A stretch of DNA of 64,000 nt, from positions 620,001 to 684,000 of the forward strand of contig NZ_BMFU01000003.1 of NCBI RefSeq assembly GCF_014639235.1, in the 5' to 3' direction. The notes under the pieces are model-generated. The model saw only the letters and a list, made by a program, of their open reading frames with translations, had not been told where the DNA came from and made no database searches. Both the position numbers and the translations under genes were made by a program. Below, one piece after another: positions 1 to 7,304 of this stretch. The stretch is from Paenibacillus silvae (GTDB lineage Bacteria; Bacillota; Bacilli; Paenibacillales; Paenibacillaceae). How positions within the stretch are numbered: the stretch's first letter is position 1; every line of letters begins with the position of its first letter.

Positions 1-2
1 TT

Positions 3-1484
3 ACAAGACAAACCGGGGTATCCCTGAACGCTGAATTTGCTGTTGCTGACCCTTCACAACGACTAGCTCTGATCTCGGCCAGCGGAGATTACCCCGATCT
101 GATCAGCCCCAAGGGTGATTTGGATAAACTCGTTGATGCCGGAGCAATGCTGGATCTCACCGATCTGATCGAGGAACATGCACCCAATCTCAAAAAACTG
201 TTTGGTGAACAGATCAAACGTTTACGCTACAGCAATGAAGACCCATCCATATATGTTATTCCCACGTATTCTTCCATAGACGGAGTCAATTTCGTAGCAG
301 GAAGTGGTTTCGAGCTCCAGCACCGTGCGGTGAAGGAAGCCGGATATCCAGAGATTAAAACGGTACAGGATTTCGAAAATGTCATTCGCAATTATCTGGA
401 GAAGCACCCTGTGGATGAAAAAGGAAATCCCAACATCGGTCTCACCCTCAATGCCGATGATTGGCGCATACAGATTACCGTGACCAATCCTGCGGCGGAA
501 ACAACCGGTAAATCCGGTGACGGCGAGTATTATATAAACCCTGAAACTTACGAAGCCACATATCACTTCCGCACGGAAGGTGAGAAGGAATATTTCCAGT
601 GGCTCAACCACATGTATAATACCGGTCTGCTCGACAAGGAATCCTTTGTTCAGAAGAACGATCAGTATCAGGCTAAAATTGCTTCAGGCCGGGTTATTGG
701 TCTGACGGATGTAGACTGGGGTTATGGTGATGGGGAGAAGGCACTCAAGGCCGAAGGAAAATATGATCAAACTTATGGTCATTATTCTGTTATGCTTTCG
801 GATCAATACAAGGATAACCGTTTCCAGTCCACAGGTTTTATGGCTGGGTGGGGTGTAGGCATCACTACCGCTTGTAAAGACCCCGTTCGAGCCATTCAAT
901 TTTTGGACTTCCTTGCTTCCGAGCAAGGGCAGATTCTGAACAATTGGGGAATTCAAGGCCAGCATTATGAACTGCAGAATGGCAAGCGTGTAGTACCTGC
1001 AGAAGTTCAGGAGCGCATCGTTAACGATAATATTTCGTTCAGCCGGGAATCCGGGATAGGCTTCTATACAAATCTGGGCGCTCATTACGGAGATGGAGTC
1101 AAGGATTCTACAGACAATTACTTCACTAAAAATTACCCGGAACAGATCGTGGAGAATTATACCGCTGCAGATAAAGAAACACTCCAGGCCTATAACGCCA
1201 ACACATGGATGGATTTATTTCCAAATGAAAAAGACTTTCCCGTGAAACCTTGGGGAGCTGTATGGAATATCTCTGTCCCAAGTGAAGATGAGATCAACGT
1301 CATTGCCAACAAGGTCAAGGATATCACCTGGCGCCAGATTCCGCTGGCCATCATGTCCAAACCGGAGGAGTTCGAAAGTATCTGGAATGATTATCAACAG
1401 AAGCTGCTTGATGCCGGGGTTGAAAAAATGGAAAAGGGCTTCACGCATTACGTTCAGAATCGCGTTAAGCTCTGGAATGAATAG
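3..1484 (+). CDS. Extracellular sugar-binding protein of an ABC transporter (3' part; start lies before the window)
   Basis: The frame is open from the first bases of the window to the TAG at 1484, so the N-terminus and signal peptide are missing. The visible 493 residues read as a family 1 (LplA-like) extracellular solute-binding protein: an early segment ISASGDYPDLISP, then LDLTDLIEEHAPN, which is typical of the hinge region of these large (about 550 residue) Paenibacillus lipoproteins. Such proteins capture oligosaccharides at the membrane surface and pass them to an MsmX-energised ABC permease. The GH43 gene starts 13 bases downstream, so the two are probably cotranscribed, which points to a xylo- or arabino-oligosaccharide substrate. 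The substrate is inferred from context only. Confidence 0.88.
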   Translation, partial: TRQTGVSLNAEFAVADPSQRLALISASGDYPDLISPKGDLDKLVDAGAMLDLTDLIEEHAPNLKKLFGEQIKRLRYSNEDPSIYVIPTYSSIDGVNFVAGSGFELQHRAVKEAGYPEIKTVQDFENVIRNYLEKHPVDEKGNPNIGLTLNADDWRIQITVTNPAAETTGKSGDGEYYINPETYEATYHFRTEGEKEYFQWLNHMYNTGLLDKESFVQKNDQYQAKIASGRVIGLTDVDWGYGDGEKALKAEGKYDQTYGHYSVMLSDQYKDNRFQSTGFMAGWGVGITTACKDPVRAIQFLDFLASEQGQILNNWGIQGQHYELQNGKRVVPAEVQERIVNDNISFSRESGIGFYTNLGAHYGDGVKDSTDNYFTKNYPEQIVENYTAADKETLQAYNANTWMDLFPNEKDFPVKPWGAVWNISVPSEDEINVIANKVKDITWRQIPLAIMSKPEEFESIWNDYQQKLLDAGVEKMEKGFTHYVQNRVKLWNE

Positions 1485-1497
1485 AGGTGTGATCCAG

Positions 1498-3021
1498 ATG
1501 AATTATTCAAATCCGATTATTCCGGGATTCTACCCTGATCCGAGCATATGCCGGGTCCAGGATGACTACTATCTGGTGACCAGCACGTTTGAATATTTTC
1601 CCGGCGTACCCATTTTTCACAGCAAGGATCTCGTGCATTGGCATAAGATTGGCCATGTTCTGACGTCCACTGAACAGCTTTCACTTGGCAATGCATGGCG
1701 GTCCGGGGGCATCTACGCCCCCACTCTCCGTTATCACGAGGGCTGTTTCTACATGGCGACCACCAATGTCAGCAGCGGTGGCAACTTCTATGTGCGAAGT
1801 GAACAGGCTGAAGGCCCATGGTCACGACCTGTCTATGTGGCTCAGGACGGGATAGACCCTTCCCTTCTCTTTGATGAAGATGGTCGTGTATACTTTCAGT
1901 CAGCTTGCAATGGACAGGACGGTGAAGGAATTTATCAATGCGAGATTGATATCTCAACGGGCCATAAACTATCCGAGAGTCGTCTGATCTGGAAGGGAAC
2001 TGGCGGTGCTGCTCCCGAGGCTCCTCACCTTTACAAAATTAACGGTTTCTACTACCTGATGATTGCTGAAGGTGGAACGGAGTACGGACATATGGAGACC
2101 ATTGCGCGCAGTGATGCTCCATATGGGCCACATGTACCGTGTCCACATAATCCGATTCTGTCCAATCGCAGCCTGAAATCGAGCATCCATGCTGTGGGAC
2201 ATGCAGACCTTGTACAAACACAGGATGGCAGCTGGTGGGCTGTATGCCTTGGTATTCGCCCGCCTGCCTATCCTATGCGGCATCATCTGGGGCGGGAGAC
2301 GTTTCTGGCTCCTGTAACCTGGACGCCTGATGGCTGGCCAATGATTGGCGAGAACGGCCGACTGCATGCTGTTATGGACAGTCCCAACCTGCCCGAATTC
2401 AAATGGCCTGCCCCGGTGTCTCTGGATCATTTCGATCAGCCTGCGCTCGGACTGGACTGGATTCACCTGCGCAATCCTGCTCCGAATAGCGTTTCACTCC
2501 ATGAATCTCCAGGGCATCTCACGTTGTATGGAAACTCAGCCTCACTGGATGACGGGAAAAATCCAGCCTTTGTAGGGCGCCGCTTGAGTCATTTCTGTTG
2601 CAGCATAGCTGCCATGCTTGATTTCGAGCCAGCCTATGAGAATGAAGAAGCAGGATTAACGGTGTTTATGAATGAGAAGTATCATTATGATCTGGCTGTT
2701 AAACGTATCCATGGAGAAAAGAAATGGATATGGCGGCGTATGGTCGGCTCACTGAGACTGGAAGAGGTGCTGGATTGTAATTGTGGTGATGGCCCTGTAA
2801 CGTTGCATGTGGGGGCTGACCCTGATCAATTTACATTTTCAATAAAACATGAATTATCAGATATTTATTCTCCGGGCTCTGCGGAAACACACTTGCTTTC
2901 CAGCGAGGTAGCAGGAGGTTTCACCGGTATCATTGTTGCGATGTATGCATACTCTCCGGCAGCGGCCCCAACTCCCGCACGGTTTGACTGGTTTAATTAT
3001 GAACCTGCACCGCGGGATTAA
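1498..3021 (+). CDS. Glycoside hydrolase family 43 beta-xylosidase / arabinofuranosidase
   Basis: A 507-residue intracellular enzyme with no signal peptide, expected to release xylose or arabinose from imported oligosaccharides. The GH43 triad is visible: catalytic base Asp14 in FYPDPS, pKa-modulating Asp120 in DGIDPS, and general acid Glu174 in APEAPH. The five-bladed propeller covers about residues 1-305 and a beta-sandwich C-terminal domain (GH43_C2 type) covers about 325-507. The start is ATG 1498, chosen because GAGGTG sits 8 bases upstream and the protein then begins NPIIPGFYPDPS as in the family; a longer in-frame extension upstream overlaps the previous gene and is not needed. It is probably the second gene of an operon with the solute-binding protein. 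Confidence 0.92.
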   Translation: MNYSNPIIPGFYPDPSICRVQDDYYLVTSTFEYFPGVPIFHSKDLVHWHKIGHVLTSTEQLSLGNAWRSGGIYAPTLRYHEGCFYMATTNVSSGGNFYVRSEQAEGPWSRPVYVAQDGIDPSLLFDEDGRVYFQSACNGQDGEGIYQCEIDISTGHKLSESRLIWKGTGGAAPEAPHLYKINGFYYLMIAEGGTEYGHMETIARSDAPYGPHVPCPHNPILSNRSLKSSIHAVGHADLVQTQDGSWWAVCLGIRPPAYPMRHHLGRETFLAPVTWTPDGWPMIGENGRLHAVMDSPNLPEFKWPAPVSLDHFDQPALGLDWIHLRNPAPNSVSLHESPGHLTLYGNSASLDDGKNPAFVGRRLSHFCCSIAAMLDFEPAYENEEAGLTVFMNEKYHYDLAVKRIHGEKKWIWRRMVGSLRLEEVLDCNCGDGPVTLHVGADPDQFTFSIKHELSDIYSPGSAETHLLSSEVAGGFTGIIVAMYAYSPAAAPTPARFDWFNYEPAPRD

Positions 3022-3170
3022 TCGGAAAAAGCCGATTTCGGGGACGTGCTGAAAAAATATGATATAGGCTCGGTTTAAGTTATGCTAAAGACACTTTGGG
3101 TTGAGTATATAAGATATCATAGAGGCATTGAAGGCATACTGGAGATACAAGAAGATACGTCGGAGACTCG

Positions 3171-3370
3171 TTGGAGACACATCCAAGAGATGTCGAAGAT
3201 AGTCGAAGATATGAAGGGTACGACGGAGATACTGAAATGATACACCCTAGACTCAGTCGAGACACATCCATGAGATGTCGAAGACATGAAGGGTACGACG
3301 GAGATACTGAAATGATACACCGTAGACTTAGTGGAGACATATCCATAAGATGTCGAAGACATGATGAAGT
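3171..3370. repeat. Tandem repeat, 75-bp unit, about 2.5 copies
   Basis: Units begin at about 3173, 3257 and 3332 with GGAGACACATCC or a close variant. They share the blocks GATGTCGAAGA and GGGTACGACGGAGATACTG. The first unit carries a short internal duplication of GTCGAAGATA. The period is divisible by three, so a frame stays open, but there is no ribosome binding site or recognisable protein. The array directly precedes a REP-A hairpin element. Confidence 0.8.
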
Positions 3371-3392
3371 CATGTTGAAGTTACAACTTAAA

Positions 3393-3598
3393 GCTTCTAA
3401 CGAATTCAGGAGACGCTATTATGCCAATTTTCAACCTTCTGAGATTCTAACGATCTCCAGAAGCCTTATTGTCCCAATTTATCCCTTTTCGGAGGTATTT
3501 TGGACCGAATTTACTGAAATAGCGTCTCTCAGAATCGTTAGGTTTGGAAACATCCCATATTCGCTCCAATAAGGTCTGTGGAGATCGTTAGCGCTTGA
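3393..3598. repeat. Dispersed repeat REP-A, copy 1 (four-arm inverted repeat)
   Basis: Two direct arms, CTAACGAATTCAGGAGACGC-TATT and CTAACGATCTCCAGAAGCC-TTATT, are followed by their two inverted counterparts, AATAGCGTCTCTCAGAATCG-TTAG and AATAAGGTCTGTGGAGATCG-TTAG. The arm order is a, b, a', b', so two stems interleave. Related copies lie at 15421-15624 and 63165-63365. No coding potential. Confidence 0.85.
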
Positions 3599-3599
3599 A

Positions 3600-4121
3600 G
3601 CAAAGCAACAACTTCCAGCAACTTCATCTCCAACTAAAAAAACCATCTGGCCTCCGTTCTCCCTGGGCGTGTCTCGAAATTTACTGTAGTACATCATTTA
3701 CTGCCCTTTCGTCCCCTGCTGCGTCACTTTCCCTTGACGTGCCCTGGCACGCCAGTGGAAAACATCCGGGCTTGGAACGAAATTTCAGCAAAGTTGGCTT
3801 CCCCAGGAGAACGGTTTGCCATTTACTTCAGCTTTTTCAGATACACCCTCAGTTCAGTGTTAAACAGATCCACACTTGGTTTTTGTACAACACATTCCCT
3901 CAGAGAATACGGTCCGCTAGATGGTTTTTCTGGTTTTTATGGTTTTATGGTTTTTCTGGTGTTCTGGTTTTTATGCTTTTCTACTTCTCTACCGTTCCTC
4001 CCGTTACCTAATTTGCTTGCTGCTCAAGCAACAGGTGATACATGTGGCTGACCAACCTCGTCATGAAGCTGGGCACTGCGTGCTGGAAGCTGCACGCAGT
4101 ATACAACCGCGTACCCTGGCT
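3600..4121. other. Gene-free spacer with T/G-rich low-complexity patch
   Basis: No supported gene here. Several short overlapping open frames exist, but none has a ribosome binding site or a recognisable product. Positions 3918-3985 are a low-complexity stretch built from GGTTTTT and TGGTTTTTATGG. I see no clear terminator for the SLH gene that ends at 4122. Confidence 0.5.
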
Positions 4122-5045
4122 TTATTTACCGGAAGGCTGTGCTTCAGCGATGTAGCCTGTTGGAATTTCGGCCTCTGCCGTCACTTTGGTAATAACCATC
4201 GGGTACATCTTGTCTGGATCAGGCTGCAGGATAGAATATTTGACAATCGCCCGATTATCCTTCTCCAGCTTGACTTCATCAATCTTCAATCCGTACCCCG
4301 GATGCGGCATTTCGGCAGTCAAGGTCACTTTGCTTGTTTTGTCATCCACCTTGCTGATTGTTACCTCAGGTACGATGCCTTGCTGGCCTTCCCCTGGATT
4401 CGTTGGAGCCGGTTCAGTTGAACCGCCGCCGCTATGCTGATCCACAAACTCAAGCGCATTGAAAATCATGCTTGCTGCCTCCATACGGGTAAGCGACTGA
4501 TCCGGGCGGAAATTCCCGTCCTTGTCCAGCTCAATGATGTTCATATTCAGCAGGTTCTGGACCGCAGATATGGCGTCCTTACTTAGTTTATTTTCATCCT
4601 TAACTTCATTATACTTCATGATTACGGGATAATTCCCGGTTGTGCCAATTCCCTCATGTAGCAAAATAACAAATTGCTCACGTGTCATCTTGCCCTGCGG
4701 GTTCACTTCTACCGGAATGGACAGACCATTCTGAGTGGCTGCTTGCACAGCATCCGCATACCAGGTGTTCGGACTGATTTTAGTCTGAGCAGCAGCTTCC
4801 GCATATGCATTTTTCAACCCAAACGCTTTGACAATCATCTGGATACCTTGCGGCTCGGACAAAGCTGCATCTGGACGGAACAGATCGGCCGTTACTCCGT
4901 TTACGACCCCTTTCGATTTCAATGAATCTACAACCGCCTTTTGCCCCTCATCCTTGATGTCGGAAAATGCAAATACCGAAGCTCCTCCTGCTGTCAAAGA
5001 AACGCAAAGTGCAAGTGTTGCAGCCAAACCTTTTTTATGTTTCAT
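4122..5045 (-). CDS. SLH-domain surface protein with a PrcB-like C-terminal domain
   Basis: A 307-residue exported protein. Residues 1-26 form a signal peptide (MKHKKGLAATLALCVSLTAG). Residues about 27-205 hold SLH-type repeats, with the motifs VNGVTADLFRPDAALSE, MTREQFVILLHEG and LDKDGNFRPDQSLTRMEAASM, which usually anchor proteins to pyruvylated wall polymer. A short Gly/Ser/Pro linker follows, then about 235-300 (PGYGLKIDEVKLEKDN ... VITKVTAEAEIPTGY), which resembles the PrcB C-terminal domain. The ATG follows GGAGGTGCCAGGAA. The gene is monocistronic. Its role is unknown; a wall-attached protease-modulating or adhesive function is inference. Confidence 0.85.
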   Translation of the reverse strand: MKHKKGLAATLALCVSLTAGGASVFAFSDIKDEGQKAVVDSLKSKGVVNGVTADLFRPDAALSEPQGIQMIVKAFGLKNAYAEAAAQTKISPNTWYADAVQAATQNGLSIPVEVNPQGKMTREQFVILLHEGIGTTGNYPVIMKYNEVKDENKLSKDAISAVQNLLNMNIIELDKDGNFRPDQSLTRMEAASMIFNALEFVDQHSGGGSTEPAPTNPGEGQQGIVPEVTISKVDDKTSKVTLTAEMPHPGYGLKIDEVKLEKDNRAIVKYSILQPDPDKMYPMVITKVTAEAEIPTGYIAEAQPSGK

Positions 5046-5411
5046 TTCCTGGCACCTCCATCATATTAGTAAAACCTTTTTATCACCTTTTCATCCCTAC
5101 AGACGGGACACCCCCGGAAAATGTTTCAGTTCACTTGGCAATTGGTGAATACAATTTCATAAACATGCATATGAATTGCTGCGTATCTGTAACGTATGTT
5201 ATGTTGTCATATCACCTGCAGAACCGTATGTAGACTGTGTAAAACGTGCATTTCACCTATAGATAGGTATTCTCATTTTGAAGTGTTCCCTTGGCGTATT
5301 TCTTTTCACAGTTGCTTGTGGATCTGCTGTAAGCTTCCCGCTTTCAAGGATGAGCAGGTTCATTGACAACATCCCACATTAGCGCGAAAATATAAATAGA
5401 GAATTCATCAT
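5046..5411. other. Gene-free leader/promoter region upstream of the ABC exporter
   Basis: No gene supported. It must hold the promoter of the minus-strand SLH gene and, towards its right end, that of the ABC exporter. A TTGACA at 5363-5368 is followed 18-22 bases later by AT-rich AAAATATAAA, a weak candidate promoter. Confidence 0.4.
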
Positions 5412-5492
5412 ATGACGGATAAATTACAAACAAGTTCGCATACAGTAAGAGGGCATGACACGCTAACATCGAGGTGTCTGCCCTTTTCTTGA
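5412..5492 (+). CDS. Possible 26-residue leader peptide of the ABC exporter operon
   Basis: An ATG at 5412 opens a 26-codon frame (MTDKLQTSSHTVRGHDTLTS... ending LPFS) whose last 13 codons overlap the hairpin at 5450-5488. In Bacillus subtilis the homologous exporter genes bmrC and bmrD are preceded by the leader peptide gene bmrB, where translation controls a terminator. The layout here is the same, although the peptide is shorter and I see no sequence similarity. The ribosome binding site is weak (AGAGAA), so this is a hypothesis. Confidence 0.35.
   Translation: MTDKLQTSSHTVRGHDTLTSRCLPFS
5450..5488 (+). terminator. Terminator-like hairpin 70 bases upstream of the ABC exporter (candidate attenuator)
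   Basis: Stem GGGCATGACAC (5451-5461) pairs with GTGTCTGCCC (5474-5483) with one T-T mismatch and is followed by TTTTCTT. No gene ends on this strand just upstream, so it is better explained as a transcription attenuator in the exporter leader than as a simple 3' terminator. Confidence 0.65.
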
Positions 5493-5561
5493 CTTCGTTT
5501 GTATGAAAGAAGCGCTCCAATCGTTCCATAGTTCTAACCAACCAAAGGAGAACCCACACCT

Positions 5562-7304
5562 ATGTCCAAAAAAGGTTTGCTGCGCGGTTATGTGTTATCC
5601 CATTGGCCTATCTATCTCCTGGCTATTCTTTTAATCATTGCGTCCAACGTTGGCCAGGCCTCCTTGCCCCGTATTCTGGGCAGCTTCACGGATCAATTAA
5701 TGCAAAACTCACTTCAGATGCAGACGGTGATTCGTTACAGCTTGTCCCTGCTTGCGGTTGCCATTGCTTACAATTTGCTGTTTGGCACCGGCCAATTCAT
5801 GATTATGAAGCTAGGCCGCCGTTTCGAATTCATGACACGGGAGCGGATTTTCCGCAAATTTTCCGAGCTTAGTGAGCATTATTTTTCCAAACAGGGCAAC
5901 GGCAAGCTGCTCAGCTATTTCATGAATGATGTTACCTCCGTCCGTGAAGCCATCTCGAACGGGGTTACCATGACGACCAACGCAACGTTTCTGCTGCTTT
6001 CCTGTATCGTGATGATGCTGCTGAGCGGAATTCCGCTCACACTGATCCTGATCAGCATTGTGCCCCTGCTTGCGATTCCTTTTCTGGTTGTATTCTTCGG
6101 CCCGCGAATACGAAAGCGCTCCCGGGATGTGCAGGAAGCTCTCGCCACGATGACGGAGTCTGCCGAAGAACAGCTCGGCGGTATTCGTGTGATCAAAACG
6201 TTTGCCATTGAGGACAGTGCATGTTCACGTTTTGGCGCAACGGTTGATGATATTAAAACCAAGCAGCTTCGCCTGGTTCGACTGTCTTCCCTCTTTCAAG
6301 CTGCGCTGCCTTTGCTGGGCGCGTTGTCTCTCGTTGTGTCCTTGCTGGTTGGCGGCATTCTGACGATGCAGCATTCCATTACGCTGGGCAGCTTTGTTGC
6401 ACTGACCTTATATTTGCGCATGATTATGGGCCCGCTCCAGCAGATTGGCAACGTAATTAATACGATGCAGCGCTCAGGGGCCTCGCTCGAAAGAGTGAAT
6501 GACTTGCTCAATGAAGTACCGGATGTGCGTGAAATTGCAGAAGCAGAGACACTGCACAATGTACAGGAGATTACGATCCAGAATCTGACGTTCCATTATC
6601 CGGGCAGCGCAGCCCCGGCCTTAAAGCAGATTCAGCTCCGAATTGGAGCAGGTCGTACGGTTGGCATTGTCGGCAAAACAGGTTCAGGGAAAAGCACACT
6701 GGTCAAGCTGCTGCTTCGTACATACGAGCCGCCGGAAGGCAGTATTTTCATCAATGGCACAGACATTCGTGAACTGTCACTGGACAGTCTGAGATCACGG
6801 ATCGCTTATGTTCCTCAGGATGGATTTCTGTTCAGCACCACCATCCGTGACAACATTGCCTTCAGCAATCGGGAAGCACCGCTTGGTGATGTCGAGGACA
6901 GCGCCAAACAAGCAATGATCTATGAAAATATTGTACGATTCCCTGACCGTTTCGATACGTTGCTTGGCGAGCGCGGACTTACGTTATCAGGTGGACAGCG
7001 GCAGCGCACTAGTCTCGCCCGCGGGCTGATCAAGCAAGCCCAGATGCTTATTCTGGACGACAGCATGAGCGCCGTCGATGCGGTTACCGAGACGGGTATT
7101 CTGCGCAGTCTGCGCAAGCTGGGCAAGGGCAAGACAACCCTGATCATCTCCCATCGCATCAGCGCGGTTCGTCATGCAGACCACATTATCGTGCTGGATG
7201 AAGGACAGATTGTTGAACAGGGAAGCCATGCCGAATTGATGGCTGCCAAAGGCCTGTACGCAGCGACCTATCGCTTGCAGGAGGAGGGATTACATCATGT
7301 CTGA
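5562..7304 (+). CDS. Heterodimeric ABC exporter, degenerate-site half (YheI/BmrC-like)
   Basis: A 580-residue fused permease-ATPase half-transporter. Six membrane segments cover about residues 10-310 and the nucleotide-binding domain about 340-575. Walker A is VGKTGSGKST (about 370), the signature LSGGQRQR (about 475) and Walker B MLILDDS (about 496). The residue after the Walker B Asp is Asp rather than the catalytic Glu, which is the hallmark of the BmrC half of BmrCD-type heterodimers with one silent ATP site. The start ATG follows AAAGGAG. It overlaps the next gene by 8 bases, so the two are translationally coupled and almost certainly form one exporter. Drug export is inferred from the family. 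Confidence 0.93.
   Translation: MSKKGLLRGYVLSHWPIYLLAILLIIASNVGQASLPRILGSFTDQLMQNSLQMQTVIRYSLSLLAVAIAYNLLFGTGQFMIMKLGRRFEFMTRERIFRKFSELSEHYFSKQGNGKLLSYFMNDVTSVREAISNGVTMTTNATFLLLSCIVMMLLSGIPLTLILISIVPLLAIPFLVVFFGPRIRKRSRDVQEALATMTESAEEQLGGIRVIKTFAIEDSACSRFGATVDDIKTKQLRLVRLSSLFQAALPLLGALSLVVSLLVGGILTMQHSITLGSFVALTLYLRMIMGPLQQIGNVINTMQRSGASLERVNDLLNEVPDVREIAEAETLHNVQEITIQNLTFHYPGSAAPALKQIQLRIGAGRTVGIVGKTGSGKSTLVKLLLRTYEPPEGSIFINGTDIRELSLDSLRSRIAYVPQDGFLFSTTIRDNIAFSNREAPLGDVEDSAKQAMIYENIVRFPDRFDTLLGERGLTLSGGQRQRTSLARGLIKQAQMLILDDSMSAVDAVTETGILRSLRKLGKGKTTLIISHRISAVRHADHIIVLDEGQIVEQGSHAELMAAKGLYAATYRLQEEGLHHV

Noticed and set aside
222..611. Minus-strand open frames inside the solute-binding protein and other large genes
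   Set aside because: They are shadows of well-supported coding regions with no start signals or recognisable products.
1282..1497. N-terminal extension of the GH43 gene
   Set aside because: It overlaps the upstream binding-protein gene in another frame; the ATG at 1498 has a good site and gives the standard protein.
3171..3572. 133-codon frame across the 75-bp repeat and REP-A copy 1
   Set aside because: It starts at TTG without a ribosome binding site and its second half runs through a non-coding hairpin element.
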